A stretch of 32,936 nt of DNA from an uncultured Saprospiraceae bacterium (GCA_937944095.1 CALEAC010000067.1:1-32936); one strand, 5' to 3'; positions 7,980 through 18,200 are shown, counted from the stretch's first letter. Translations and numbers: made by a program. The notes: generated from the letters alone by a model not told the origin.

Positions 7980-8498
7980 ATGAAAAATGTCTTTTTATTG
8001 ATCTTCATGACCTGTGTTGTACTATCTAGTGCAATAGGCCAACAAGAAGCAATCAACAAGTTCTTCGAACAGTACAGAGACAACCAAGATTTCACTCAAG
8101 TGAATATCAGCCCTAAAATGTTCGAACTGTTCTCTCAAATGGATGACAGTGTCGAAATGGACGCAGAGACTAAAGAAATGATCAAATCTCTGAAGGGCCT
8201 CAAAATATTGTCGACCGATAAGGAGCCGACTAAATACTATAATGAATTCACCACAATGGTCAGTACCTCAGGCTATGAAGAACTGATGACAATCCGTGAT
8301 GATGATGCCAATGTGAAGTTTCTCATCAAAGATTCTGATGGCGGGAACATAGTGGATGAATTGCTGCTACTAGTAGGTGGTACAGACAGCTTTGTACTAA
8401 TGAGCTTTGCCGGTAAGATACCACTAGATAAAGTTGGTAAACTGGCCAAGAACATCAATATATCTGGTGCTGAGCATCTAGATAAGTTAAAGAAATAA
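7980..8498 (+). CDS. DUF4252 secreted protein
   Basis: 172 residues with a signal peptide (residues 1-20, ending SSAIG|QQ) and no lipobox cysteine at the cleavage site. The mature part matches what I know of DUF4252: a conserved FFEQY start, the KSLKGLKILSTD segment, YEELMTIRDDDANVKFLIKD, and the LLLVGGTDSFVLMSFAGKI block. The family is Bacteroidota-specific, of unknown function, and frequently encoded beside ECF sigma/anti-sigma genes, as here. It is likely a periplasmic or outer-membrane-associated output or sensor of that regulatory pair, which is inference. A strong intrinsic terminator follows at 8523-8551 and ends the three-gene operon. Confidence 0.85.
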   Translation: MKNVFLLIFMTCVVLSSAIGQQEAINKFFEQYRDNQDFTQVNISPKMFELFSQMDDSVEMDAETKEMIKSLKGLKILSTDKEPTKYYNEFTTMVSTSGYEELMTIRDDDANVKFLIKDSDGGNIVDELLLLVGGTDSFVLMSFAGKIPLDKVGKLAKNINISGAEHLDKLKK

Positions 8499-8522
8499 TA
8501 GAAACTAACTAAGCGCTGCACT

Positions 8523-8551
8523 AGCCTCTGATGTCAATCAGGGGCTTTTTT
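8523..8551 (+). terminator. Rho-independent terminator after the sigma/anti-sigma/DUF4252 operon
   Basis: A 10-bp stem (AGCCTCTGAT pairing with ATCAGGGGCT, one T-G wobble) closes a GTCA loop and runs into six T residues. It lies 24 bases after the DUF4252 stop. Confidence 0.85.
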
Positions 8552-8604
8552 AATTATTGGTGTGTTATGTTTCTCAAATAGCTAGGCGACATTGTAGCTA
8601 AGCT

Positions 8605-8612
8605 TATATTTG
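8605..8612 (+). promoter_or_regulatory. Putative Bacteroidota -7 element (TATATTTG) for dnaG
   Basis: An exact match to TAnnTTTG, 31 bases upstream of the dnaG TTG start and after the preceding terminator. No clear -33 TTTG was found at the usual spacing, so confidence is limited. Confidence 0.42.
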
Positions 8613-8643
8613 CTCTACACTAGATGGTAGATTTACATAGCAG

Positions 8644-10647
8644 TTGATATCACAAAGAAGCATACAAGAAGTCCTATCTATAGCTCAGGTTACTGAGATT
8701 GTAGATGAATACGTAACGCTTAAGCGACGTGGATCTAACTTTATTGGTCTATGTCCCTTTCATGATGAAAAGACGCCTTCTTTCAGTGTATCCCCTAGTA
8801 AGAATATATATAAGTGTTTCGGTTGTGGTAAAGGTGGCGGACCGGTGCAGTTTATCATGGAACAGGATTCATTGTCTTTTCCAGAGGCGATTAGACGACT
8901 TGCAGCTAGATATAATATAGAGATAGAGCAAGATTCGCAAGAAGACCAAGAGAAGTATCAAGAGCAGAAAAAATTAGAGGACAGTTACTATATCATCAAC
9001 GATTTTGCTGTCGAGTACTTTATGGATTCCTTACAGAATAGTCTGGAAGGAAAAACCATAGGCTTGAGTTATTTCAAGGAACGTGGCTTTCTAGATTCTA
9101 CGATAGAAAAATTCCAATTGGGCTATGCGCCCAAAGGGTCCAAGTCTTTTCTGACAGCAGCGACCAATAAGCAGTTCAAAGAAGATTACTTGAAGGATAT
9201 AGGACTTATTAGTTCTCGAGGCTATGACTTCTTTAGTGACAGAGTGATCTTTCCGATACATGGCGTCTCTGGCAAGGCCATCGCGTTTGCTGGTCGGACG
9301 CTTAGTAAGGACAAGAAAACCCCTAAGTATATCAACTCACCAGAGACACCGATATATAATAAGAGTAAGGTCTTATATGGTATAAATCTCGCCAAGAGCG
9401 CGATTCGTAAAGAAGATAGTTGTCTGATAGCGGAAGGATATACGGATGTCATTAGTTTACATCAGAGTGGTATAGAAAATGTTGTTGCATCTTCTGGTAC
9501 CTCACTTACCGCTGAGCAAGTCCGAGTGGTTAAGCGCTATACTGATAATATTGTCTTTTTGTATGATGGTGATCCAGCTGGTGTCAAAGCCGCCTTACGT
9601 GGATTAGATATCGTTCTAGAAAATGATATGAATGTCAAATTGGTCTTGTTGCCAGAAGGCGAAGACCCAGACTCATTAGTCAAAAATCTAGGCTATAAAG
9701 AAACTATGGCATTCATAGCTGAGTCTGCTAAGGATTTTATCTTCTTCAAGCTGGATCTGTTACGTGAAGAAGCTGGCGAAGATCCTGTCAAAATCTCCGA
9801 GCTTGTCCAGAACATGATCTCCAGTATTGCGAGGGTTAGAGATCCGATCAAACGGTCTCTCTATTCACGACAGTGCAGTCAGACGATGAATGTCCAGGAA
9901 GGTATTCTTATCAAAGAGGTCAATAAACAGATAAGAAAAGAAATAAAGCAAAAGGACATAGAGCGAAATAGAAAAAAGCTAAGAGAAGCGCATGCTTCCA
10001 GTGATGCGCCTTTTCCTACAGAAATACCGCCGGGGTATCATGAGCTAGATGAGTACCCAGAAGAACAGGTCAGTCATACACAACCAACAATAACAGTTAA
10101 TGCCCATGAGTATCAGGAAAAAGACTTAGCTCGAATTATCATACTGTCAGGGGATCGAATTATCAAAACAGATGAAGAGGGAGAGATATCGGTTGCTGAA
10201 TTAATCTATTCCAATATCAATGATGTGATCGATTATTTTAAGAACCCTTTATACAAAGAACTCATCGAATTAGGCTTCCGCCAGACTGAAAGTGGAGACG
10301 ATAGCTTGAGCTTTCATGATTTTTTTGTTAACCATGAACGGGCTGAGATACGTGCTATTGCAATAGAAATGCTGAGCTCTCCCTATCAGTTTGCTAAGTG
10401 GAATGATATCGGTGTTTTCTTAAATCAGATGATGCCAGAGGATAACTTCTATCACGATAGCAAGCAAGCAATCATGCACTTTAAGCTGCGCAAAGTCGCT
10501 TTTGTACTTAATGAACTGAAAGTTAAAATCTTAGATAAGTCCTTAGATGATGACAAAAAGTCAATGTGGCTCAAAGCTTTTCATAAACTACAGCAGCAGA
10601 AAAAAGAACTGTCCGAAGAATTAGGCGTCGTTATTCCACCCTCATAG
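8644..10647 (+). CDS. dnaG: DNA primase
   Basis: A 667-residue primase that makes RNA primers for replication. The N-terminal CHC2 zinc finger has ligands C37, H40, C58 and C61 in LCPFHDEKTPSF and KCFGCGKGG. The catalytic core ends in a TOPRIM domain with the conserved acid E264 in IAEGYTD and the D308-G-D310 pair in YDGDPAG. These positions are almost the same as in the E. coli enzyme. The C-terminal part (about 430-667), expected to bind the DnaB helicase, is weakly conserved and highly charged. The start is TTG at 8644, where the family N-terminus (ISQRSIQEVLSIAQ) begins; no ATG fits. It is monocistronic and converges on fba with only 8 bases between stops. Confidence 0.97.
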   Translation: MISQRSIQEVLSIAQVTEIVDEYVTLKRRGSNFIGLCPFHDEKTPSFSVSPSKNIYKCFGCGKGGGPVQFIMEQDSLSFPEAIRRLAARYNIEIEQDSQEDQEKYQEQKKLEDSYYIINDFAVEYFMDSLQNSLEGKTIGLSYFKERGFLDSTIEKFQLGYAPKGSKSFLTAATNKQFKEDYLKDIGLISSRGYDFFSDRVIFPIHGVSGKAIAFAGRTLSKDKKTPKYINSPETPIYNKSKVLYGINLAKSAIRKEDSCLIAEGYTDVISLHQSGIENVVASSGTSLTAEQVRVVKRYTDNIVFLYDGDPAGVKAALRGLDIVLENDMNVKLVLLPEGEDPDSLVKNLGYKETMAFIAESAKDFIFFKLDLLREEAGEDPVKISELVQNMISSIARVRDPIKRSLYSRQCSQTMNVQEGILIKEVNKQIRKEIKQKDIERNRKKLREAHASSDAPFPTEIPPGYHELDEYPEEQVSHTQPTITVNAHEYQEKDLARIIILSGDRIIKTDEEGEISVAELIYSNINDVIDYFKNPLYKELIELGFRQTESGDDSLSFHDFFVNHERAEIRAIAIEMLSSPYQFAKWNDIGVFLNQMMPEDNFYHDSKQAIMHFKLRKVAFVLNELKVKILDKSLDDDKKSMWLKAFHKLQQQKKELSEELGVVIPPS

Positions 10648-10655
10648 TTAGTTAC

Positions 10656-11726
10656 TCATACTGCCCGATTCATGCAGTTCAAATCATCGTACGCTTTAAT
10701 TAATCTTTTCTTAAATGATAACTCACCCTCTCTTAACCATTTCCGTGGATCATAAGATTTTTTGTTTGGTTTGTCATCACCATCTGGATTACCGATCTGT
10801 GTTTGCATGAACCCAACGCGTGGTTCGTAATAATCTCTGACGCCACTCCAGAAAGCCCATTGCAAGTCGGTATCTATATTCATTTTGACTGCGCCATACT
10901 CGATCGCTTCTCTGATTTCAGCTTGGCTAGAGCCTGAGCCGCCATGGAAGACAAACTTTATTGGATTGTCCTCGCTGAGATTGAATTTTTTCTTTAGGTA
11001 TTCTTGCGAATTCTTAAGGATTATAGGCCTGAGTTCTACATTGCCTGGCTTATAGACACCGTGCACATTTCCGAAAGCGGCAGCAACTGTGAATCTGTTG
11101 CTGACTGCATTAAGTTGCTCATAAGCATATGCGACTTCCTCTGGTTGCGTGTACAGTCTAGCACTATCTACTTCAGTGTTGTCTACCCCATCCTCTTCTC
11201 CTCCAGTTACACCTAATTCCATCTCAATAGTTATCCCTATCTCATGCATCCTCTTGAGATATGCTACACAAATCTCTAAGTTCTCTTCTATAGGCTCTTC
11301 TGATAGATCGAGCATATGTGATGAGTACAATGGATGTCCGTGCTTTTCATAATGTATTTCACTTGCATCGATTAATCCAGAGATCCAAGGTAAAAGCTTC
11401 TTAGCACAATGATCAGTATGAAGAACAACTGATACACCATAGGCCTCTGCCATATTGTGTATGTGTAAGGCACCCGAGATGCCACCTAGTATTGCAGCTT
11501 GTTCATTATCATTACTGAGACCCTTACCTGCAAAGAACTGAGCACCTCCATTCGAGAATTGAATGATAATGGGAGAGTTAACTTCACGTGCTGCTTCTAA
11601 GCAGGCATTAACCGTATTAGTTCCTACACAATTGACGGCAGGGATGGCATAGTTATGCTGGTTAGCGTGATCGAGTAATTCTGTGACTTCGTCTCCGAAT
11701 AAAACACCTTTTCTGAATGTAGACAT
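10656..11726 (-). CDS. fba: Class II fructose-bisphosphate aldolase
   Basis: A 356-residue cytosolic glycolytic/gluconeogenic enzyme that cleaves fructose-1,6-bisphosphate to dihydroxyacetone phosphate and glyceraldehyde-3-phosphate using zinc. The catalytic D105 and zinc ligand H106 sit in LHTDHC. The other histidines lie in FGNVHGVY and FVFHGGSGSS. The length and the EELGVTGGEEDGV-like segment (here MELGVTGGEEDGVDNTEV) place it in class IIA, like E. coli FbaA (359 residues). ATG start at 11726. It lies 23 bases after trxB on the same strand, so it is probably read from the trxB promoter as well. Confidence 0.97.
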   Translation of the reverse strand: MSTFRKGVLFGDEVTELLDHANQHNYAIPAVNCVGTNTVNACLEAAREVNSPIIIQFSNGGAQFFAGKGLSNDNEQAAILGGISGALHIHNMAEAYGVSVVLHTDHCAKKLLPWISGLIDASEIHYEKHGHPLYSSHMLDLSEEPIEENLEICVAYLKRMHEIGITIEMELGVTGGEEDGVDNTEVDSARLYTQPEEVAYAYEQLNAVSNRFTVAAAFGNVHGVYKPGNVELRPIILKNSQEYLKKKFNLSEDNPIKFVFHGGSGSSQAEIREAIEYGAVKMNIDTDLQWAFWSGVRDYYEPRVGFMQTQIGNPDGDDKPNKKSYDPRKWLREGELSFKKRLIKAYDDLNCMNRAV

Positions 11727-11749
11727 CTATAGAATAGTTTTTATTATAA

Positions 11750-12688
11750 TCAGATAATTTCTCTAGCCGCAAGATAGCGTTCAGCGTCTAAGGCTGCCAT
11801 GCAACCGGTACCAGCGGCTGTAACAGCTTGTCGATATACATTGTCCTGGGCATCTCCACTAGCAAATACGCCATCGACTCTAGTCTTAGTCGAACCAGGT
11901 TGGGTAATTAGGTATCCTGCAGCATCTTTCTCGAGGTAATCACCAAAAATAGCAGTGTTAGGTTTATGACCTATTGCTACAAAAAAGCCAGTAACATCGA
12001 TTACAGATTCTGTATTCGTCTTATTGTTTTTGACTTTGACACCAGTGACGCCATCTTTTCCTAGAACTTCTACGGTTTCGGTATTCCAATGAACTTCTAT
12101 GTTCTGAGTATTAAGCACTCGTTTTTGCATAATTTTAGAGGCTCTCATCTCATCCCTTCTGACCAGCATATGTACCTTAGGACACAACTTAGCGAGGTAG
12201 GTCGCTTCCTCAGCAGCGGTATCGCCTGCGCCTACGACTGCAACTTCTTGACCTTTGAAGAAGAAACCATCACAAACAGCACAAGCAGAGACACCAAGGT
12301 TCATTAATCTTTTTTCGGATTCGAGACCTAACCATTTGGCACTAGCACCCGTTGAGATGATAACTGTATGTGTTTTGACTTCGACGCCAGACTCCGTTTT
12401 TAGAATATGAACAGGCCCTGTGAAGTCCACTTCACTAATCAATTCATATCGAATATCAGTGTCAAATCTAGCTGCCTGTTTCTGGAAGTCTTCCATCATT
12501 TTAGGCCCCATAATACCTTCTGGGTAGCCAGGATAGTTCTCGACGTCAGTTGTGATCATAAGTTGCCCTCCAGGCTCTTTGCCTGTATATAGAACCGGCT
12601 TCAGTCCCGCTCTTGCTGCGTATATTGCTGCTGAATACCCTGCTGGACCCGATCCTATGATTGTACAATGGTTAATATCTCCTGCCAT
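11750..12688 (-). CDS. trxB: Thioredoxin-disulfide reductase
   Basis: A 312-residue FAD/NADPH flavoprotein that reduces thioredoxin. The FAD-binding GSGPAGY lies at about residue 12. The redox-active pair is C136-A-V-C139 followed by DGFFF. The NADPH-binding motif is VVGAGDTAAEEA, and the C-terminal FAD contact is GVFASGDAQDNVYRQ. Length and order are those of the low-molecular-weight TrxR family. ATG start at 12688. It is the first gene of a pair with fba. A TATTTTTG element on the minus strand lies 17 bases upstream. Confidence 0.97.
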   Translation of the reverse strand: MAGDINHCTIIGSGPAGYSAAIYAARAGLKPVLYTGKEPGGQLMITTDVENYPGYPEGIMGPKMMEDFQKQAARFDTDIRYELISEVDFTGPVHILKTESGVEVKTHTVIISTGASAKWLGLESEKRLMNLGVSACAVCDGFFFKGQEVAVVGAGDTAAEEATYLAKLCPKVHMLVRRDEMRASKIMQKRVLNTQNIEVHWNTETVEVLGKDGVTGVKVKNNKTNTESVIDVTGFFVAIGHKPNTAIFGDYLEKDAAGYLITQPGSTKTRVDGVFASGDAQDNVYRQAVTAAGTGCMAALDAERYLAAREII

Positions 12689-12705
12689 TACTTTTTTTTA
12701 ATGCA

Positions 12706-12713
12706 CAAAAATA
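12706..12713 (-). promoter_or_regulatory. Putative Bacteroidota -7 element (TATTTTTG) for trxB-fba
   Basis: Reads TATTTTTG on the minus strand, matching TAnnTTTG, and is placed 17 bases upstream of the trxB ATG. No -33 element is obvious. The gap is shared with the divergent subtilase gene. Confidence 0.38.
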
Positions 12714-12793
12714 AGCTACTTTACGATAGTTGCTTATATATATCTTATTTCAGACTATGAAACTTTAAAAGCTTAAGAACGGTTCACACTAAT

Positions 12794-14302
12794 ATGGAGT
12801 TTCTCTTCAACTTCGATACACATCTTTTTACGCTTCTCCTGGTGATATTCATGTTTATGGGGTCGTTTGCCCTTGAATCCATACTTCTTAGATATACAGC
12901 GTATACCATACTAGCTTACGAAATCTTCCATAATTTAAACTATAGTGACCCAGGCACCTTACTTCATTGTAGCCTTGATTTGATTGTTGTTAGTTTGATC
13001 CTGCTTGTCTTTCTGGTGATTAAGAAGTCAGATCTAAAATTTTTAATAGTAACCTCGTTTATGATCATGTTCTACCTAGTCCATCCTAACTATGAAAGCG
13101 GGTTGCGTCCACTAGAATATACTAATATGCAAAAGATCGATCACGATATTGAGATCTTGGTACAATTGGAAGAAAATACACCTTTTAACAAATGGAAAGA
13201 AGGGTATCAGAGCCTTGACTTAACTTATCCATTATTCCATGTTGCTGATAAGTCGTTTCTTCTGGACGAATATCTAGGAATCAATATCTCAGACACGAAG
13301 CAAATAACAGACTTGGCGTCAAGATTAGACTCAGATCCTGATGTAGCCTATTGGGAATATAATGAAACGATCAATCTAGAACTACCGCAAGAAAGCAAAT
13401 TAGAATACAGTCTTATAGCCGCTCAAACTAACGATCCATTAACCGACAAACAATGGATGACTAAGCGGTATGACTTAAGCAAGATCGATCAATTGGTCAA
13501 TGGGAAAGCTAAATCTAGTAATCAGACGCTCAGTGTGATAGCGATACTCGACACAGGCATCGATGCACAGCATGAGGATCTCAAGGATAACTATATATCT
13601 ACTTCTACGGTCTATGATAGCGATAGAAAAGGCCACGGCACCCATTGTGCTGGGATAGCTGCTGCCGTTACAGGTAACAATATTGGCATCGCTTCGCTAT
13701 TACCTAGAGATAGTAAAGTCAAAGTCACTAGTATCAAGGTGTTGAACTCTCTAGGTGTCGGTAGCCAAAAGTCAATTATAGATGGCATTATAACAGCTGC
13801 TGACAAGGGCTATGACGTGATATCTCTAAGCTTAGGTGGAATGAGTTCTGATTCTAAAAAGAAGGCTTATAACGAAGCAGTAAAGTACGCTCAGGCGAAA
13901 GGGGCGATTGTTGTCGTAGCAGCAGGCAACTCTGGTAGAGATGCTCAGGAATATAGCCCCGCGAATGCTGAAGGTGTTATTGTTGTTACAGCAGTCGATA
14001 CACTGATGAAGAAAGCCCACTTCGCTAACGATGTTTCTAATATAGAGCTAGGCCTAGCAGCCCCAGGTACTGAGATATACGCGACCTTTCCAGATAATGA
14101 TTACAAGGCCTTCAGCGGTACATCTATGTCTGCACCCTTTGTTAGTGGTCTAATCGGACTAATGAAGGCTTATGATAGCACCATTACAACAAAACAAGCA
14201 TACAAGATTCTAAATGATTCTGCGACTAAGGAATCAGGGTTAAATATTATAGAACCAGTAAAAGCCTTGGAACTATTCTTTAGACAGAGGAAAGTATCTT
14301 AG
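12794..14302 (+). CDS. S8 subtilisin-like serine protease with multi-span membrane N-terminus
   Basis: 502 residues. The C-terminal two thirds is a subtilase with an intact triad: D253 in ILDTGID, H281 in GHGTHCAG and S444 in GTSMSAP. The oxyanion Asn lies in VVVAAGNSG. Residues 175-205 (LASRLDSDPDVAYWEYN) look like an I9-type inhibitor propeptide, followed by the NDPLTDKQW segment usual before the catalytic domain. The N-terminus is not a signal peptide but about three to four hydrophobic helices (roughly 9-31, 33-48, 58-77, 82-99). The protease is therefore probably anchored in the inner membrane; which side the catalytic domain faces cannot be settled by eye. ATG start at 12794. The 3' end overlaps convergent aroK by 23 bases. 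Confidence 0.92.
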   Translation: MEFLFNFDTHLFTLLLVIFMFMGSFALESILLRYTAYTILAYEIFHNLNYSDPGTLLHCSLDLIVVSLILLVFLVIKKSDLKFLIVTSFMIMFYLVHPNYESGLRPLEYTNMQKIDHDIEILVQLEENTPFNKWKEGYQSLDLTYPLFHVADKSFLLDEYLGINISDTKQITDLASRLDSDPDVAYWEYNETINLELPQESKLEYSLIAAQTNDPLTDKQWMTKRYDLSKIDQLVNGKAKSSNQTLSVIAILDTGIDAQHEDLKDNYISTSTVYDSDRKGHGTHCAGIAAAVTGNNIGIASLLPRDSKVKVTSIKVLNSLGVGSQKSIIDGIITAADKGYDVISLSLGGMSSDSKKKAYNEAVKYAQAKGAIVVVAAGNSGRDAQEYSPANAEGVIVVTAVDTLMKKAHFANDVSNIELGLAAPGTEIYATFPDNDYKAFSGTSMSAPFVSGLIGLMKAYDSTITTKQAYKILNDSATKESGLNIIEPVKALELFFRQRKVS

Positions 14303-14810
14303 CGACTAGGTTATGAGTGACTTCAGGGACGCTAAGATTTGTAGTTATACTTATGTGAGCTTGTTGATATATAGGTACTCTTTCTGCAAGGTGATTTCTA
14401 ATGAAGTCTTTTCTATCTTCAGTAGACTGATATAACAGCGGACGTGTATTAGGGTTATTCTCTAACCTTACTAGTATGTCCTGTAGTTTGGTATCTAGAA
14501 AAATAGTCAGTCCCGAAGATAGCAGCTGGGGCATGAGCATGTTATGAATCGGGAATCCGCCGCCGGTGCTTACAACCACCTTATCTATTTCATTGATAAA
14601 CTTGAATAAGTTGTGTTCTCTTTCTCTGAAATAGGCTTCACCTCTTGATTCGAAGATTTCGTTGATTGTAGCTCCTTCGAGCTCAGATATAGAGATATCA
14701 GTATCTAAATGTAGAAAATCGAGCTGTTTTGCAAGTGCGGCACCGACAGAACTCTTACCAGATCCCATATATCCGACGAGAAATATCCGATGCTTAGAAA
14801 ATCTTATCAT
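14280..14810 (-). CDS. aroK: Shikimate kinase
   Basis: A 176-residue P-loop kinase that phosphorylates shikimate at the 3-hydroxyl in the chorismate (aromatic amino acid) pathway. The Walker A motif is GYMGSGKSS (residues 13-21). Shikimate-binding D36 and D38 lie in HLDTDIS, the conserved VVSTGGGF follows, and the lid arginine is in NNPNTRPLL. The length is usual for the family. ATG start at 14810. It is divergent from yajC, with a gap of 50 bases, and no other aro gene lies nearby. Confidence 0.95.
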   Translation of the reverse strand: MIRFSKHRIFLVGYMGSGKSSVGAALAKQLDFLHLDTDISISELEGATINEIFESRGEAYFREREHNLFKFINEIDKVVVSTGGGFPIHNMLMPQLLSSGLTIFLDTKLQDILVRLENNPNTRPLLYQSTEDRKDFIRNHLAERVPIYQQAHISITTNLSVPEVTHNLVAKILSSV

Positions 14811-14860
14811 TTATGTCTGTGTAAACATTATTTTTAGGCAGATAACCAAGTAAATAAAAT

Positions 14861-15169
14861 ATGATATTTCTACAATCTCAAGCTCCAGCTGCTGGAATGG
14901 TCAATATGCTGTTTTTCCTGTCCATTTTTGCCATTATGTATTTCTTTTTTATTCGACCTTCAGTTAAGAAGCAGAAGGCTCAGGATACTTTTACAACAGA
15001 CCTTGCTAAGGGAGAGGAAGTTGTTACAACCAGTGGGATTATTGGCAGGATTAATAAGATAGAAGATGATATTGTTCATCTCCAATTGGATCAGAAGACT
15101 TTTATACGAGTATTGCGCGGTGCAATATCTAAAGATATGACAGAGCAATTGAATAAGAAATCAGAATAG
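14861..15169 (+). CDS. yajC: Preprotein translocase subunit YajC
   Basis: A 102-residue accessory protein of the SecDF-YajC complex. There is one transmembrane helix (about residues 14-32, ending FFFIRPSVKKQKAQ, a hallmark of the family). A small soluble domain follows, with KGEEVVTTSGIIGRI and the positively charged FIRVLRGAISKDM region. ATG start at 14861. It is a single gene here, followed by a hairpin shared with the convergent adhesin gene. Confidence 0.95.
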   Translation: MIFLQSQAPAAGMVNMLFFLSIFAIMYFFFIRPSVKKQKAQDTFTTDLAKGEEVVTTSGIIGRINKIEDDIVHLQLDQKTFIRVLRGAISKDMTEQLNKKSE

Positions 15170-15213
15170 ACGTTGCTCAGATTTTATAAAAAAAGCAGAA
15201 TTCAAGTAATATA

Positions 15214-15249
15214 AAAGAGGCTGTCTCATTAAATTGAAGCAGCCTCTTT
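15214..15249. terminator. Bidirectional terminator between yajC and the giant secreted protein gene
   Basis: A perfect 10-bp stem (AAAGAGGCTG / CAGCCTCTTT) with a 16-base loop lies between the two convergent stops. The A/T flanks give T-rich tails on both strands, so it can serve yajC and the minus-strand cluster. Confidence 0.75.
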
Positions 15250-15272
15250 AGGTTTTTATATTTCTAGCTCTA

Positions 15273-18200
15273 TTATTTCAAAATAGAGACATTGCCACTG
15301 TGTCTATATTCTTGATCATTGACACAAGTTGCTATGACACAGTACGCATATACATCTGGTGCGAGTTGTTCCCCATTAAAAGTTCCATCCCAACCTTGAC
15401 TCTGGTCGTTAGTTCGGAATACCTCTGAACCCCATCTGTCGACGACGAAGAATTCTATTTCTCTAATGAATTTACTTCGGACAAACAAACGATCATTCAC
15501 ATTATCACCATTTGGAGAGAAGGCACTTGGAATAAAGATATCTTCAGAACTGCAGGTTGGTGGTATCACTTCTATATCTGTCGAAGCAGAATTTTCACAT
15601 CCTTCTGAATTGACGCAAGTCACAGAATAGCTTGCATTTTCATTTGGACTTACAGTTATACTAGAACCTGTTTCTCCTGTACTCCATGTATAAGTACAGT
15701 CAGGGTCATCTGGATCAGCACTTAGTTCTATATCACTTCCTTGGCATACTTGTGGAAGACCTTCTTGGTCAGGTATGCCATTATCAGCTACAATCGATAT
15801 CTCCGGAACAGCTACCAGAACATCAAAGGTGACTGTTGTGTCTTCACCTGAAGCCATATCTGTTATGAGAACAGAAAAAGTTTTTGAACTTGTTGCCTTA
15901 ACTAAAGCAGTAGGGGTATCTCCACCTGAAATCACGCACTCTTCAGGTTCCCAGAAGTAAGTATAATCCTCTGGGTCGCCATCAAAGTCAAGTGATAAGG
16001 TAAACTCTTCTTCTGGACATACAATATCGTCACCTGAGATACTAGGATCAGAAGGTAAATTACTAACTCTAATCAGCACAATTGTATCTGAATCGCTACA
16101 ACCAAACTCATCTGTAATCTTAGCAACAACTGTTACTGTATCTTGTTCTGGGCTATATTCTAACGGATGACCAACAAATATGTCTGACGCTTCAGTACCA
16201 TCTATCAGACACCATCTTATACTATCTGGATCACCACTCGTCTCTGCCGTAACGGTTACCGGAGTCGCTTCATAAGTCAGAGTATCTAACGCGATATCTA
16301 TTGTAGAACCGAATGGGACCATTATATCTTCTGAATAGGGTTCTCCCATGCAGAAAACACTGTTATTTGATAGTGTGACTGTGTAGACACCCTCTTCGCT
16401 ATAGGTATAAGTCGGATTCTGCTCATTAGATGTGCCTATATCATCACCGAAATCCCATAAAACCCCATCTGGAAAATCTGCGTCTGATTCAAAGTGAATT
16501 GTGAATGAGCCGCAAGAATCAGGCTCAAAAGTGAATGCTGGGACATCCATCGCTAAACCAATCGTGAAATTAATAGTGTCCACTCTGGTGCACCCAAATT
16601 GGTTAGAAGTACATAAGACTAAGAAAAAATCTTCAGTCTGATTATCAGGAATACCGACAACTGGCGTTGCTGTCGTCTCGCCCGAGATCAGCTCATCACC
16701 ACCTTTCCATAGATATTCTATCTCTTGGTCAGGATTCACATTCGTGACCATGATTGCTGCGGTATCACCTGGACAAATGATATATGGGTTATTAAATTCA
16801 AGTTCTATAGGTTGTATATCTAGAGTGAACTGTCCTGAACCATAGAAACAATCATCTGTAATCTCAGTTTCTACATAAATCGTCCCTATAAAGTTTTCTG
16901 GTAATCCTGACATGTAAGTTGTCCCAGTAGCCACTAACTCGGTGAATCCAGGATCTGTGTACCAGTTGTATATAACCCCAGTAACAGGATCGACAATGAA
17001 CAAATTAAGACTGTCATTACATGGGTCAGAACTATTATTGTCTATGATGACAGGGAGGTCTATTAGGAAATCACCAGTGTCTATTGTTGTAAGTGGTGAT
17101 TGTGATATATCTAGAACAAGTCCATTGGTATAGGTCACTACTAGACCGACTTGTATTTCTTCATTGAGAGGTAGTTCTACTTCGACTGTCGGCCCAGTGT
17201 AGGTCACCCCATCTATAGTCCATACGATTGATTCTATGTCCATGCATTCAGGCACGAAACCATCGAAGGTAAATAAGAAAATGCCTGTAGAATCCATACA
17301 ACTTAGCAAATCGACATCATAATCTAAGGTAGGGGTAAAGTCTTCTGGTGAGAAAGTATTGCTATAAGTACTTGTACATCCATTTTCATATAGAACTTGG
17401 AGAGATACATTAACAACTTGGTCTCTGACGATGAATTCGACGCTTGGGCCAGATGAGATAGTTCCATTTACATTCCAGTTATATGATGATACCTCCGTAC
17501 CCGTAATATTAGTTACATCAGTTAGTGTAACGACGGTCTGATCTGGATCATCACAATTTATATCTTCGATTATATCTAAAGTGCCGACACTTGAATTAGC
17601 CGTAAAGACTTCCCTAGTAGAAACGACACAGCCATTCTGAAAACTGGTTTCTAAAGTGATATCGACAACATCACCTGAGTTCAGAAGTATGCTAATGGAA
17701 CCAGCATTAGAAGTTGCTACTGGTCCTGAGTTAACCGTGTAGCTCCACGAATAAGCTGGTGTGCCTAGCGAGTTGTTCGTGATGCTTGGTGTAAAAGTGA
17801 CTTCTTGTCCAGCTGGATCAAGACATAAGGGACTGTTGTTCGTGATCTGAACTTGCGGTAATAAGTCGCTCAAAGTATAATTACCACTAAAGTCATCGAT
17901 GCAAGCATTATCGACAATCATATCAATTGTAAATGACTCGGTACTAACGTTTACTGAAACTGGGTTTCCGATAACAGTCGTCGTCATATTATTGGCATCA
18001 GTGACCGTCCATGTTGTAGAGCTACTAGATCCATTAGACAGGATAATGACAGCACCATTGTCTGTACACTCTTCTATTGCGACTTCAGGGCTAATAGAAC
18101 CAAAAGTATCATTGTCTAGTGTAACTGTCAGAGGGTCAGAACAACCATTGTTGAGGTCCATCGTTACCGTATAACTATCTGTATCTATAGTCGCTGTAAC

